From: Streptomyces sp. NBC_01408
GTDB taxonomy: Bacteria; Actinomycetota; Actinomycetes; Streptomycetales; Streptomycetaceae
Direction: 5' to 3'
Assembly: GCF_026340255.1 (NCBI RefSeq)
Contig: NZ_JAPEPJ010000003.1
Span: 186,001 to 250,000 of the forward strand
Length of the DNA: 64,000 bases
In this document: positions 17,123 through 26,098 of the stretch, piece by piece
Numbering within the stretch: position 1 is the stretch's first letter
How the letters are laid out: every line of letters begins with the position of its first letter
Translations under genes and position numbers: made by a program
Notes under the pieces: generated by a model
Database searches by the model: none
What the model was told of the DNA's origin: nothing
The model's input: only the letters and a program-made list of their open reading frames with translations

Positions 17123-18052
17123 GTGACCATCTCTGTACGCAAAGTAGCGGCCGCGGCCGCTCTCAGTGCCGCCCTCGGTGCCGCCCTCGCCGGATGCGGA
17201 GGCGGCAACGGCACCTCGGAGGGCGGCCGAGAGGCCCGGCTGGGCGACTCCCCCGGGACCGCCCCCTCCTCTTCCGCCCCGGCCTCCCCCGACGCCCCCG
17301 CCGCCGCGGAGCCGAACGCCCCGGTCGGCCCGCTGCCGGGCGCACCGGGCAAGGCCCCGACGATGGCGCCCGGCCCGAACGGCCTGACCCCGGTCTTCGA
17401 GCGGGCGAAGCAGACCGGTGACAAGACCGTGGCGCTGACCTTCGACGCCGATATGACCTCCGATCAGGGGCCGCGCGCCGCGGCCGGGGAGCGCTTCGAC
17501 AACCCGCAGCTGATCGCGACCCTGCGGGGGCTCAAGGTGCCCTCGACGATCTTCATGACGGGCCGCTGGGCCGAGGAGTACCCGGACCAGGCGAAGTCCA
17601 TCGGCACCGACCCGAACTTCGAGATCGCGAACCACTCCTACAGCCACCACGCCTTCAAGTCCCCCTGCTACGGACTGCCCGCGCTCGACGGCGAGGCCGC
17701 CCGGGCCGACGTGGACCGGGCCTTCGCCGCCTTCCGGAAGGCGGGCGCGCTGAACACCGTCCCGTACTTCCGCTTCCCCGGCGGCTGCTACGACGACCAG
17801 GCGCTGCGGGCCCTGTCCCCGGCGAAGGTCACGGCCGTCCAGTGGGACGTGGTCAGCGGGGACGCGTTCGCGAAGGACCCGGACGCGGTGGCCGAGCAGG
17901 TGCTCGCCGGGGTGAAGCCCGGCTCTGTGGTGGTCATGCACTGCACGCGCAGCGCCGCCCCGGTCACCGAGGAGGCGATCCAGAAGATCGTCCCCGAGCT
18001 GCGCAGGCGCGGCTACCGGTTCGTGAAGGTCTCCGAGCTGATCGGCAAGTGA
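17123..18052 (+). CDS. Polysaccharide deacetylase family lipoprotein (NodB domain)
   Basis: 309 residues from GTG 17123. Lipoprotein signal with lipobox LAGC (Cys25), then a Ser/Pro/Ala linker to about residue 85. The NodB fold follows: motif 1 ALTFDADMTSDQ (a variant of TFDDG), motif 2 ANHSYSHHAF (metal His pair), motif 3 YFRFPGG, motif 4 WDVVSGD and motif 5 VVVMHCT. Metal-dependent carbohydrate esterase (CE4), probably deacetylating peptidoglycan or another cell-wall glycan at the membrane surface. The start was placed at the GTG that yields a clean signal peptide and follows a TATATT box. Confidence 0.9.
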   Translation: MTISVRKVAAAAALSAALGAALAGCGGGNGTSEGGREARLGDSPGTAPSSSAPASPDAPAAAEPNAPVGPLPGAPGKAPTMAPGPNGLTPVFERAKQTGDKTVALTFDADMTSDQGPRAAAGERFDNPQLIATLRGLKVPSTIFMTGRWAEEYPDQAKSIGTDPNFEIANHSYSHHAFKSPCYGLPALDGEAARADVDRAFAAFRKAGALNTVPYFRFPGGCYDDQALRALSPAKVTAVQWDVVSGDAFAKDPDAVAEQVLAGVKPGSVVVMHCTRSAAPVTEEAIQKIVPELRRRGYRFVKVSELIGK

Positions 18053-18062
18053 GCGCGGCGGC

Positions 18063-18254
18063 TCAGCCGGAGCAGGCCGTGCGCTGCGCGTCCTGCCACT
18101 CGCACACCGGGCACAGCACCACGCCCGGGGTCGCGACCCCGTACTCGGTGGGCTTGCCGCACTCCAGGCAGTCCGCATACGGCGGCCCGGCCACCCGCCC
18201 GGCCGGGGCCGCCGGGGCGGGGCAGTACGACGGGCTCTCGTCCAGCTGGTCCAT
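18063..18254 (-). CDS. Small zinc-ribbon-like protein
   Basis: 63 residues from ATG 18254. Cys pairs CLECGKP and CPVCEW form a likely CxxC...CxxC zinc knuckle; the first third is Pro/Ala-rich. An in-frame GTG at 18272 is possible, but TACCCT on this strand (18262-18267) ends 7 nt before the ATG, supporting a leaderless start there. It lies 58 bp downstream of mqnE on the same strand. I recall small conserved proteins at this position in Streptomyces, but know of no assigned function. Confidence 0.65.
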   Translation of the reverse strand: MDQLDESPSYCPAPAAPAGRVAGPPYADCLECGKPTEYGVATPGVVLCPVCEWQDAQRTACSG

Positions 18255-18311
18255 ATGTACGAGGGTACTCACCCGCGCCGCGGCGGGGTGCTGCCCGGGG
18301 ATGAGGTGGCG

Positions 18312-19475
18312 TCAGACGCGCATGGCCTGCGGGGTCTCGCGCAGTGCCGCGTCGGGACCCGGGTACTCGCGGATCACCTCGTACCGCGTGTTGCGCTCCA
18401 CCGGACGGAAGCCCGCGTCCCGGATCAGCTCCAGCAGGTCGTCCCGGCCCAGCTTGTCCGGCGTGCCGTAGTTGTCCGCGTCATGCGTGATCTTGTACTC
18501 GACCACCGAGCCGTCCATGTCGTCCGCCCCGTACTGCAACGCCAGCTGAGCCGTCTGCACCCCGTGCATCACCCAGAACACCTTCACGTGCGGCACGTTG
18601 TCGAACAGCAGCCGCGACACCGCGAACGTCTTCAGCGCCTCCGCACCCGTCGCCATCGACGTCCGCGCCTGAAGCTTGTTACGGACCTTCCCGTCCTTCA
18701 TGTCCACGAAGTCGTGCTGGTACCGCAGCGGGATGAACACCTGGAACCCGCCCGTCTCGTCCTGCAGCTCACGCAGCCGCAGCACATGATCCACCCGGTG
18801 CCGCGGCTCCTCGATGTGCCCGTACAGCATCGTCGCCGGAGTCTTGATCCCCTTCGAGTGCGCCAGCCGGTGGATCCGCGACCAGTCCTCCCAATGGGTC
18901 CGGTGATCCACGATGTGCTGACGCACCTCCCAGTCGAAGATCTCCGCACCACCGCCCGTCAGCGACTCCAGGCCCGCCTCGATCAGCTCGTCCAGGATCT
19001 CCGAAGCCGACATCCCCGAGATCGTCTCGAAGTGATGGATCTCCGTCGCCGTGAACGCCTTCAGCGACACGTCCGGCAGCGCCTTCTTCAGCTCCGACAG
19101 CGAACGCGGGTAATAACGCCACGGCAGGTTCGGGTGCAGGCCGTTGACGATGTGCAGCTCGGTGAGGTTCTCGTTCTCCATGGCCTTCGCCAGGCGAACA
19201 GCCTCCTCGATCCGCATCGTGTACGCGTCCTTCTCCCCCGGCTTGCGCTGGAACGAGCAGTACGCACACGACGCCGTGCACACATTCGTCATGTTCAGAT
19301 GACGGTTCACATTGAAGTGGACGACATCACCGTTCTTACGCGTCCGCACCTCATGAGCAAGGCCACCGAGCCACGCCAGGTCATCCGACTCGTAGAGGGC
19401 GACACCGTCCTCACGCGTCAGCCGCTCACCGGAACGGACCTTCTCCTCCAGCTCGCGCTTCAGCCCTGCGTCCAT
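18312..19475 (-). CDS. mqnE: Aminofutalosine synthase
   Basis: 387 residues. Radical SAM enzyme of the futalosine menaquinone pathway, adding the SAM-derived adenosyl radical to 3-(1-carboxyvinyl)oxybenzoate to give aminofutalosine. The cluster motif is C66-x3-C70-x2-C73 in NVCTASCAYCSF. GEKDAYTMRIEEAV, HIVNGLHPNLPW and GGGAEIF are family blocks. ATG 19475 is preceded by GAGGGGG; a longer open frame upstream lacks family similarity. Not clustered with other mqn genes in this window, which is normal for Streptomyces. Confidence 0.96.
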   Translation of the reverse strand: MDAGLKRELEEKVRSGERLTREDGVALYESDDLAWLGGLAHEVRTRKNGDVVHFNVNRHLNMTNVCTASCAYCSFQRKPGEKDAYTMRIEEAVRLAKAMENENLTELHIVNGLHPNLPWRYYPRSLSELKKALPDVSLKAFTATEIHHFETISGMSASEILDELIEAGLESLTGGGAEIFDWEVRQHIVDHRTHWEDWSRIHRLAHSKGIKTPATMLYGHIEEPRHRVDHVLRLRELQDETGGFQVFIPLRYQHDFVDMKDGKVRNKLQARTSMATGAEALKTFAVSRLLFDNVPHVKVFWVMHGVQTAQLALQYGADDMDGSVVEYKITHDADNYGTPDKLGRDDLLELIRDAGFRPVERNTRYEVIREYPGPDAALRETPQAMRV

Positions 19476-19600
19476 GTCCAGGAACCCCCTCGATCGGTGC
19501 CCACGCGGCATGGCCACGCTAGTTTTCGATCAGCGCGAACCAGCGGATCTCAGACCGGCCCGCCCGATACTGGCCGGAAACGATCTGACAATGGCGGAGC

Positions 19601-20023
19601 TCAGCCGTGCGCCGCGGGTACCGCCTCGGCCTCACGTGTCAGGCGGGCGAGCTCGCTGTCGTCCATGTCCCGTTCGCCCATGTAGGCGATTCCGACGACG
19701 CCCAGGACCTGACCGGCCCCGTCGTGGACCGGGATGGCCACGGCAGCGTTCGCGTCGACCGCCTTCGCGCCGGGCCGGACGTCACCGCTCGTGTCGGTCT
19801 TCAGGTTGCAGGTCGACACCGGCTCGTCGCGTGCGAAGGCCAGGCCGGCCATGCCCTTGCCCCGGGGCACGACGCGCACGATCTCGACCACCGGCGGCGG
19901 GATGTTCACGGCCGCGGCCAGGACCATGTCCTCGCCCCGGCGGAAGTGGACGGTACCCGCGACCCCGCCGTGCGTCGCGATCCACTGCCGGAGCCACGTC
20001 TCGGTCTTGTCTGCATCGCTCAT
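19601..20023 (-). CDS. GAF domain-containing protein
   Basis: 140 residues, essentially one GAF domain: EDMVLAAAVNIPPPVVEIV, PRGKGMAGLAFARDEPVSTCNL, DANAAVAIPVHDGAGQVLGVVGIAY. GAF domains bind small molecules or mediate dimerisation; with no output domain it may be a stand-alone sensor or an enzyme-like relative of free methionine-R-sulfoxide reductase, though only one Cys (near 72) is present. Start ATG at 20023. Located 98 bp downstream of the AIM24 gene, same strand, so cotranscription is possible. Confidence 0.85.
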   Translation of the reverse strand: MSDADKTETWLRQWIATHGGVAGTVHFRRGEDMVLAAAVNIPPPVVEIVRVVPRGKGMAGLAFARDEPVSTCNLKTDTSGDVRPGAKAVDANAAVAIPVHDGAGQVLGVVGIAYMGERDMDDSELARLTREAEAVPAAHG

Positions 20024-20121
20024 GGCCGGAGTGTGCCACAGCCGCCGGCCCCGGCAACGGGCCCTGATCCAGGGCCCGTTCACCGCTCCAGCCGTCCTTG
20101 AGCAGACCTCCGCCGGCCCGG

Positions 20122-20796
20122 TCAGTGGGCCGCCGCGGCCTCGGTGACCTCGCTCGGCCGGACGATGACGAAGCCCTCGCCGCGCAGCATCAGCTGGACG
20201 GCCTCGCCGGAACCGCCGCGGATCATCGAGCCGACCGACTGGGAGCGGTGCAGGCCCGTCTCCAGCTGGGCGCTCCAGCCGACCACCGCGTCCGTGTCCA
20301 CGTACACCGGCGCCTGCGCGGTGACGGGGATGATGATCGGGCTGCCGTCGCAGACCACGGCGAGCTTGCCGGTGCCGGTGAAGAGGCTGTTGAAGAGCCC
20401 GCCGCCGGTCATGCCGGCGCCCTTCACCATCTTGATCTCGTAGGACAGGGTCGGGTCGAAGCAGAGCACGTTGCGGCCGTTGATCGTCAGGGCGTCGCCC
20501 GGCTCGAAGTCGATGATGAAGCAGTTGGCCGCCTGGTGGGCGAACCACACCTCTCCCTGGCCGCGTACGGACATCAGCGCGAGGCCCTCGCCGGTGACGG
20601 CGCGCTTGAGCATGCCGCCTATGCCCTGCCCCTTGCGTTCGAACTGGAGGTTGCCGCGGTAGGCGACCATCGCGCCCTGGCGGGCGAGCACCTCGCTGTT
20701 GACGGTGTACTTCACGGACTTGGCATTCTGCAGGGTCATGCCAGGGGCCGCAGGTGCCTGGGCCAGGTTCTCGGACGCGAACAGATCACTCTTCAT
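20122..20796 (-). CDS. AIM24 family protein
   Basis: 224 residues from ATG 20796 (a GTG at 20811 is the alternative). The AIM24/TIGR00266 beta-rich fold is recognised by YTVNSEVLARQGAMVAYRGNLQF, GEGLALMSVRGQGEVWFA, NGRNVLCFDPTLSYEIKMV and GGGLFNSLFTGTGKLAVVCDG. Bacterial members are uncharacterised; the yeast namesake is mitochondrial. No signal peptide or strong membrane span. It diverges from the Pth2-like gene across 71 bp. Confidence 0.85.
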   Translation of the reverse strand: MKSDLFASENLAQAPAAPGMTLQNAKSVKYTVNSEVLARQGAMVAYRGNLQFERKGQGIGGMLKRAVTGEGLALMSVRGQGEVWFAHQAANCFIIDFEPGDALTINGRNVLCFDPTLSYEIKMVKGAGMTGGGLFNSLFTGTGKLAVVCDGSPIIIPVTAQAPVYVDTDAVVGWSAQLETGLHRSQSVGSMIRGGSGEAVQLMLRGEGFVIVRPSEVTEAAAAH

Positions 20797-20867
20797 GCGC
20801 TCGATCCTCACCCGGAGCGCGCACCCGGGGCATCATCCTGAAGGCGGAGGCTGGCATCCTTGGCAGG

Positions 20868-21617
20868 ATGAGCAGCCAGCACACCCCCGACGCCACAGCA
20901 GCCCCCGCGGTCGGCGCGGACAGCCCCTTCCGGCAGGAGCACGTCGCCCGCGACGAGGCCCCGCAGTTCGTCCTGCCGCTGGTCGTGCGGATCGAGAAGG
21001 CCGAGCCGCCCGCCCGGACGGACGCCCTGGAGACGGCGGCCCGCGCGGTGCTGACCCTGCTGACGGACGAGCGGGCACACGGCGAGGGCGAGTGGGCCGA
21101 GGCCGTACGGGACTGGCAGGACGCCCGTATCCGCAAGGTGGTCCGGCGGGCCCGCGGGGCGGAGTGGCGCAAGGCCCAGACGCTGCCGGGCATCACGGTG
21201 CACGGAGACGCCTCCGAGGTACGGGTCTTCCCGCCGGTGCCCCTGGACGGCTGGCCCAAGGAGCTGGCGAAGCTCCAGGTGTCGGGCACCGAGCTGGACG
21301 ATCCCGCACCGGCCGCCGCGGCCGGCCCGGGGCTCCCCGTCCTGTGGCTCAACCCCGGCGTCGAGATGTCGGCCGGCAAGGCGATGGCCCAGGCCGGGCA
21401 CGCGGCGCAGCTGGCCTGGTGGGAGCTGACGGGACCGGAGCGGGCGCGGTGGCGGGAGTCCGGTTTCCGGCTGGCCGTACGGACGGCCGCGGCCGAGCGG
21501 TGGGCGGAGCTGAGCGGGAGCGGGCTGCCGGTGGTGCGGGACGCGGGCTTCACGGAGATCGCGCCGGGCAGCGCCACCGTGATCGCCGACCACCCGGCGC
21601 TGCGGGCCCGGCTCTGA
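20868..21617 (+). CDS. Pth2-like peptidyl-tRNA hydrolase family protein
   Basis: 249 residues. The last third carries Pth2 signatures: GVEMSAGKAMAQAGHAAQLA, like the GK-x2-AQ-x2-HA motif of Pth2, and VVRDAGFTEIAPGSATVIAD, like the DAG-T-I-PGS-T-V strand. The first 150 residues are not part of classical Pth2 and may be an accessory domain. Pth2 cleaves peptidyl-tRNA; whether this fused form does so is unproven. TGGCAGG is too close to ATG to be a strong ribosome site. Confidence 0.7.
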   Translation: MSSQHTPDATAAPAVGADSPFRQEHVARDEAPQFVLPLVVRIEKAEPPARTDALETAARAVLTLLTDERAHGEGEWAEAVRDWQDARIRKVVRRARGAEWRKAQTLPGITVHGDASEVRVFPPVPLDGWPKELAKLQVSGTELDDPAPAAAAGPGLPVLWLNPGVEMSAGKAMAQAGHAAQLAWWELTGPERARWRESGFRLAVRTAAAERWAELSGSGLPVVRDAGFTEIAPGSATVIADHPALRARL

Positions 21618-21680
21618 CGCCGGTTCGCGGGCCGCGGAAGCTCAAATGTTGCTCTGAAACACCCCTCTTCGCGGTTGGCC

Positions 21681-21720
21681 AGACTGTGCCGGGGCCATGA
21701 CACCGGCACACGGTCTGACG
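21681..21720. other. Stem-loop upstream of the DUF692 gene
   Basis: AGACTGTGCCGG and CCGGCACACGGTCT pair with a 2-nt bulge around a loop of about 10 nt, directly upstream of the GAGGGGA ribosome site of the DUF692 gene. A 14-codon open frame (21697-21741, [14 protein letters not shown]) lies over it and its stop overlaps the DUF692 start as ATGA. Could be a translational control element or operator; neither is established. Confidence 0.35.
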
Positions 21721-21737
21721 AAAGGGGGCGAGGGGAC

Positions 21738-23093
21738 ATGAAGCCCATGGCACACCTGGGGGTGGGCATCGGCTGGCGGCCGGAGATCGCGGACGCCGTC
21801 GAGCGGCTGCCCGGCCTGGACTGGGTCGAGGTGGTGGCCGAGAACATCTGCCCGGGCCACCTTCCGGATTCCCTGCTGCGGCTGCTGGAGCGCGGTACGC
21901 GCGTCGTACCGCACGGCGTCTCGCTCGGTCTCGGCGGCGCCGAGCGCCCGGACCCGGCCAAGCTGGCCGCGCTGGGTGAGCGGGCGGTGGCGCTGGGGGC
22001 GCCGCTGGTCACCGAGCACATCGCCTTCGTCCGGACCTCCTCGCCCGCGCTGGAGGCCGGCCACCTGCTGCCCGTACCGCGGACCCGGGACGCGCTGGAC
22101 GTGCTGTGCGAGAACGTGCGGATCGCACAGGCCGCGCTGCCGGTACCGCTGGCGCTGGAGAACATCGCCGCGCTGATCTCCTGGCCGGACGAGGAGCTGA
22201 CGGAGGGGCAGTTCCTGACGGAGCTGGTCGAACGGACCGGCGTACGGCTGCTCATCGACGTGGCCAACCTGCACACCAACCGGGTCAACCGGGGCGAGGA
22301 CCCGGCCGCCGTGCTCGACGCGATCCCGTTGGAGGCGCTCGCGTACGTCCACGTGGCGGGCGGCGTCGAGCGGGGCGGCGTCTGGCACGACACGCACGCG
22401 CACCCCGTCCCGCCGGTGGTGCTCGACCTGCTGGCCGGGCTCCGCTCCCGGGTGGACCCGCCCGGCGTCCTGCTGGAACGGGACGACGACTTCCCCCCGG
22501 AGCCGGAGCTGGCGGGCGAACTCGCCCGGATCCGGGACGTGGTGGGCGCCGCCGCGGCCCGTCCGCCGCGAGCCGCCGCGCCGCGGCCCCCGGCGGACGG
22601 CGAGCACGACGGCCGGCAGGACGGTGGGCAGGAAGCCGGGCACGGCGGTGGGCGGGACGGTGAGCACGACGGCGCCGCCGACGCGGCGCGGATCCGCGTC
22701 GGGCTGAGCCAGGCCGCGCTGCTGTCGGCGCTGGTGGCCGGGACCCCCGTACCCGAGGGCTTCGACCGGCAGCGGATCCGGGTGCAGGCGCGGGCCCTGG
22801 CCGCCAAGCGGGCCGGGGTGGTGGCCAAGCTGGCACCCGAGCTGCCCGTGATCCTGGGCGGCGACGGCCCGTACCGCGAGGCCTACCTCTCCTACGCCAA
22901 GGGCCGCCCCATGGCAGTGGCCGGATACCGCCGCGAGGCGCTGGACTTCGTGGAGCACCTGCTGGTCCAGGACCTGCCGGCCGACCCGGCCGCCCGGCGC
23001 CGGCTCACCAGGTGGTGGCAGGACCGGGCCGGGGCGCGGCCGCCCCGCCGGGTCGTGCGCTGGGCCCGGGCGCTGGCGGGGAGGGCGGCGTGA
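21738..23093 (+). CDS. DUF692 (MbnB/TglH-type) multinuclear iron enzyme with extra C-terminal domain
   Basis: 451 residues, ATG 21738 after GAGGGGA. Residues 1-270 are a TIM-barrel DUF692 domain. Probable iron ligands and catalytic residues are H59 ([11 protein letters not shown]), E93-H94 (TEHIAF), E141-N142 (LALENI), D174/N177/H179 ([11 protein letters not shown]), H205 (YVHVAGG), D218/H220 (WHDTHAHP) and E247 ([10 protein letters not shown]). Characterised members oxidise Cys residues of peptides (methanobactin, 3-thiaglutamate, bufferins). An acidic Gly/His linker (271-315) leads to a helical domain (316-451) whose [29 protein letters not shown] resembles the DUF2063/HvfC partner proteins that present substrates to DUF692. 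The stop overlaps the start of the Cys-tailed membrane protein, so the two are made together. Confidence 0.88.
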   Translation: MKPMAHLGVGIGWRPEIADAVERLPGLDWVEVVAENICPGHLPDSLLRLLERGTRVVPHGVSLGLGGAERPDPAKLAALGERAVALGAPLVTEHIAFVRTSSPALEAGHLLPVPRTRDALDVLCENVRIAQAALPVPLALENIAALISWPDEELTEGQFLTELVERTGVRLLIDVANLHTNRVNRGEDPAAVLDAIPLEALAYVHVAGGVERGGVWHDTHAHPVPPVVLDLLAGLRSRVDPPGVLLERDDDFPPEPELAGELARIRDVVGAAAARPPRAAAPRPPADGEHDGRQDGGQEAGHGGGRDGEHDGAADAARIRVGLSQAALLSALVAGTPVPEGFDRQRIRVQARALAAKRAGVVAKLAPELPVILGGDGPYREAYLSYAKGRPMAVAGYRREALDFVEHLLVQDLPADPAARRRLTRWWQDRAGARPPRRVVRWARALAGRAA

Positions 23094-24127
23094 ACCTCCT
23101 CGCACTGGCGACCTGGGTCGCCGTCATCGTCTCCTCCGTCCTGCTGATCCGCGGCCTGCGCGGCTCCCGGCCCGCGTCGGACGGGCCGCCGCCGCGGCTG
23201 CACGACCTGTCCGAGGCCGCGTTCGTCGCGGGCGGCCCCGGCAACGTCGTGGACACCGCCCTCGTGGCGATGCTCGGCGACGGCCGGCTGATCGTCGGCG
23301 GCCCGGGGATCGTCCAGGTCCGGCCCGGGGCGCGGGCCGGTGACCACGCCGAGCGGGCCGTGCTCCAGGCCCACGGGGGCGCGCCCTCGGGGTGGCTGTA
23401 CCAGGTGCGGTACGCCGCGATGCGCGACCCCGCCGTCCAGGAGACCGGGGACGTGCTGGCCGCGCGCGGGCTGCTGCGCGCGCCCGGCTCCGGGCAGCCC
23501 TGGCGGCGCTGGGGGATCGTCCAGGCCGTGGTGTGCGCGCTCATGGTGCCGGGGGCGCTGCTACTCACCTTCCTCGCCCTGGCCCTGGGCTCGGGTGCGC
23601 AGGTGCCGTTCATCGCCAAGGTGATCCCCGCGCTGATCGGCGGCCTGCTGGTCGGCGTGATCTGCGCCGCGCGGGCCGGGCAGCGGGTCACCCCGGCGGG
23701 ACAGCGGGCGCTGCGCGAGCTGCGCGCCGCGCACCTGCACGACGGGACCCCGTACGTGCAGACCGCCCTGTTCGGGCTGCGCGGTCTGCGCGACCCGTAC
23801 CTGCGCCAGCAGCTGGTGCCCGCGGCGCGCGGCACCCGGCTGGCGGCGGCGCAGGCACGATCGGGTCCGGCGGGCGCGGACTACGCGTGGGCGTCCGGTG
23901 CCGAGTTCCTGCCGGTGCTCTGGTGCGCCGGGAGCGACGGCGGCGGATCGGGGGGCGGCGGGGGCGGATCCGGCTGCGGTGCCGGTTCGACCTGCGCTTC
24001 CGGTTCGGGCTGCGGCGGCTCGGGCGGCGGTGGCTCCTCCGGCAGCAGTTGCGGCGGCAGCAGCGGCGGCGGTTCGAGCTGCAGCAGCTCGTCCGGCTCC
24101 AGCTGCAGCAGCTCCAGCAGTTCCTGA
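23090..24127 (+). CDS. TIGR04222-type membrane protein with Gly/Ser/Cys-rich C-terminal tail
   Basis: 345 residues from a GTG that overlaps the DUF692 stop (GTGA). Hydrophobic spans at about 3-20, 143-167 and 177-194 suggest three membrane segments. Residues 281-345 are an almost pure Gly/Ser tail with six Cys spaced 5-15 residues apart ([18 protein letters not shown], then SSC repeats) and no charge after Asp283. From memory, the TIGR04222 family pairs a membrane-associated N-terminal region with low-complexity Gly/Cys tails and often neighbours DUF692. The tail looks like a substrate for Cys modification by the coupled DUF692 enzyme; this is inference. A structural glycine-rich tail or metal-binding tail are alternatives. 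Confidence 0.8.
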   Translation: MNLLALATWVAVIVSSVLLIRGLRGSRPASDGPPPRLHDLSEAAFVAGGPGNVVDTALVAMLGDGRLIVGGPGIVQVRPGARAGDHAERAVLQAHGGAPSGWLYQVRYAAMRDPAVQETGDVLAARGLLRAPGSGQPWRRWGIVQAVVCALMVPGALLLTFLALALGSGAQVPFIAKVIPALIGGLLVGVICAARAGQRVTPAGQRALRELRAAHLHDGTPYVQTALFGLRGLRDPYLRQQLVPAARGTRLAAAQARSGPAGADYAWASGAEFLPVLWCAGSDGGGSGGGGGGSGCGAGSTCASGSGCGGSGGGGSSGSSCGGSSGGGSSCSSSSGSSCSSSSSS

Positions 24128-24293
24128 CCGCCCGTCACGGGCCCGTCGACCCGCTCGGCGGGCCCCTGACGTACGGCAACCGGGTCCGGATCGCACGGCA
24201 ACGGGGGTACGGGGGCCGACACCGGGCGGTGATCCTTTACAGCCTCCCCGCAGCCGGATCTCATCGGTTCATCCGATGAGAGGCAGGGCCGCC

Positions 24294-25985
24294 ATGCGCC
24301 GGACGCCCGCACGCCACGCAGCCGCCGCCGCGGCGCTCTCCCTCGTCCTGTGCGCTGCGCCCGCGGCCCGTGCCGAGGCACCCGCCCGGCTCTCCGCCGA
24401 GGACGCCGGGGCCGAACTCGTCGCCCGGCGCGCCGCCGAGGCCGCCGCCATCCGCGCCCCCGTCCCCGCCCCCGTACGAGCCCCGGGCCACCCGGCCGGC
24501 GCCGGGCGGCCGCTGCGCTTCACCGCCTGCCCCGACACCGAGGGCCTGCCCTCCCCCGTGCGCTGCGCCACCCTGCGCGTCCCGCTCGACTACGCCCGCC
24601 CCGACGGCCCGCAGATCTCCCTCACCGTCAGCCGGACCGCGGCCACCGGCGCCGGCCGGGCCGCCCGCCAGGGCGCGCTCGTGCACAACCCCGGCGGCCC
24701 CGGCGCCTCCGGCATGCACTTCCCGCTCGTCGCCGGCCTCCCCGGCTGGGAGCGGATCGCCGCCGCCTACGACCTCGTCGGCTACGCCCCGCGCGGGGTC
24801 GGCCGCTCCGCCCCGCTGTCCTGCCAGGACCCCGCTGCCCGGGCCGAAGGCCCCACGCAGGTACCGGTCCACCCCTCCCCGGCGTACAAGGAGGAGCGGA
24901 TCGCCGCCGCCCGGGCATACGCCCGCGGCTGCGCGCGGCGGGCCGGTGCGGCCCTGCCCTACTACACGACCCTGAACAACGTCCGCGATCTGCACGTACT
25001 GCGCGCCGCGCTCGGCGAGCCGCGGCTGACCTTCATGGGCGGCTCGTACGGCACCTACCTCGGCGCGGTCTACGCGACCCTGCACCCGCGCCACGTCCGC
25101 CGGATGGTGTTCGACTCCGCGGTCGACCCGGACCCGCGCCGCATCTGGTACCGCAACAACCTCGACCAGGCGCCGGGCTTCGAGCGCCGCTGGTACGACT
25201 TCCGCGCCTGGGCGGCCCGGCACCACGGCACGTACCGCCTCGGCGCCACCCCGGCGGCCGTCCAGGCGAGCTACGAGCGCGTACGGGAGGCGGTGGCCCG
25301 TACCCCCGCGGGCGGGAGGGTCGGGACGGGCGAACTCCGGTCCGCCTTCGTGCAGGCCGCGTACTACGACGACGTGTGGCCGGAGCGGGCGGCGGCGCTG
25401 GCCGCCTTCCTGCGCGGCGACCCGGGCCCGCTGACCCAACAGGCCGCCCCGGACCCGGCGTCGGCGGCGCGGGCCGAGAACGCGACAGCCGTCTACACGG
25501 CGGTGCTGTGCAACGACGCCCCCTGGCCCGGGGACTGGGAGACCTGGGACCGCGACCACTCCCGACTGGCCCGTACGGCCCCCTTCGAGACCTGGGCCAA
25601 CGCCTTCCTGAACCTGCCCTGCGCCTACTGGCCGGTGCCCGGGCGGCAGCGCCCGGTGGACGTGGGCGCCGCGCCGGCCGCGGCACTGCCGCGGACCCTC
25701 GTCGTCGCGGCGGAACGGGACGGGGCGACCCCGTACCCGGGTGCGCTGGAACTCCAGCGGCGGCTCGGCTCAGGGGCCGCGCTGGTCACGGAGGAAGGGG
25801 CCGGCAGCCACGGAGTGGTGGGCAGTGGCAACGACTGCGTGGACCGTCACGTGGAGCGGTATCTGCTGTCAGGTGACACCCCGGGCCGCAGTGTCACGTG
25901 TGCGCCGCATCCGGAGCCCGCACCGGTGTCGCTGGACGACCGGGCAGCAAGCGCCCGCGGGGCACTGCTGCCGCCAGTCGTCTGA
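24294..25985 (+). CDS. Secreted alpha/beta hydrolase, tripeptidyl aminopeptidase (TAP/SlpD-E) type
   Basis: 563 residues. Sec signal peptide MRRTPARHAAAAAALSLVLC to about residue 28. Oxyanion loop HNPGGPGASG, nucleophile elbow MGGSYGTYLGAVYA (Ser), acid in AAERDGATPYPGA and His in GAGSHGVVGSGNDC make a full triad; the C-terminal TAP-like domain carries the last two. Homologous Streptomyces enzymes remove tripeptides from secreted proenzymes. ATG 24294 was preferred to ATG 24276 because GAGAGG precedes only the former. An 8-bp inverted repeat (CTCATCGG/CCGATGAG, 24260-24280) just upstream may be an operator. Confidence 0.88.
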   Translation: MRRTPARHAAAAAALSLVLCAAPAARAEAPARLSAEDAGAELVARRAAEAAAIRAPVPAPVRAPGHPAGAGRPLRFTACPDTEGLPSPVRCATLRVPLDYARPDGPQISLTVSRTAATGAGRAARQGALVHNPGGPGASGMHFPLVAGLPGWERIAAAYDLVGYAPRGVGRSAPLSCQDPAARAEGPTQVPVHPSPAYKEERIAAARAYARGCARRAGAALPYYTTLNNVRDLHVLRAALGEPRLTFMGGSYGTYLGAVYATLHPRHVRRMVFDSAVDPDPRRIWYRNNLDQAPGFERRWYDFRAWAARHHGTYRLGATPAAVQASYERVREAVARTPAGGRVGTGELRSAFVQAAYYDDVWPERAAALAAFLRGDPGPLTQQAAPDPASAARAENATAVYTAVLCNDAPWPGDWETWDRDHSRLARTAPFETWANAFLNLPCAYWPVPGRQRPVDVGAAPAAALPRTLVVAAERDGATPYPGALELQRRLGSGAALVTEEGAGSHGVVGSGNDCVDRHVERYLLSGDTPGRSVTCAPHPEPAPVSLDDRAASARGALLPPVV

Positions 25986-26040
25986 ACTTCCGGGCGGGAT
26001 CTCCGGCTGCGTCGTTTCGGGGGCAGGGCCTCCCGATCCA

Positions 26041-26077
26041 CCGGAGGAACTCACCTGACGGTGTGGTCGTCCTCCGG
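26041..26077. terminator. Possible terminator between convergent genes
   Basis: CCGGAGGA (26041-26048) and TCCTCCGG (26070-26077) form a perfect 8-bp stem with a 21-nt loop in the 113-bp gap between the converging peptidase and hemQ genes. No U-tract. Confidence 0.35.
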
Positions 26078-26098
26078 CACTTCCCCCCAGGGGAGGTA

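Noticed and set aside
21697..21741. 14-codon frame overlapping the DUF692 start as a RiPP precursor
   Set aside because: It contains no Cys and only a weak ribosome site, so it is not a credible substrate for a DUF692 enzyme; kept only as a possible coupling frame.
22106..22836. Frames within the DUF692 gene on both strands
   Set aside because: Low-complexity Arg/Ala/Pro sequences in shadow frames of a gene with clear active-site motifs.
23932..24124. Gly/Ser/Cys tail as a frameshift artefact
   Set aside because: The tail continues in frame with the conserved membrane domain, codon use keeps high third-position GC and it ends at a normal stop.
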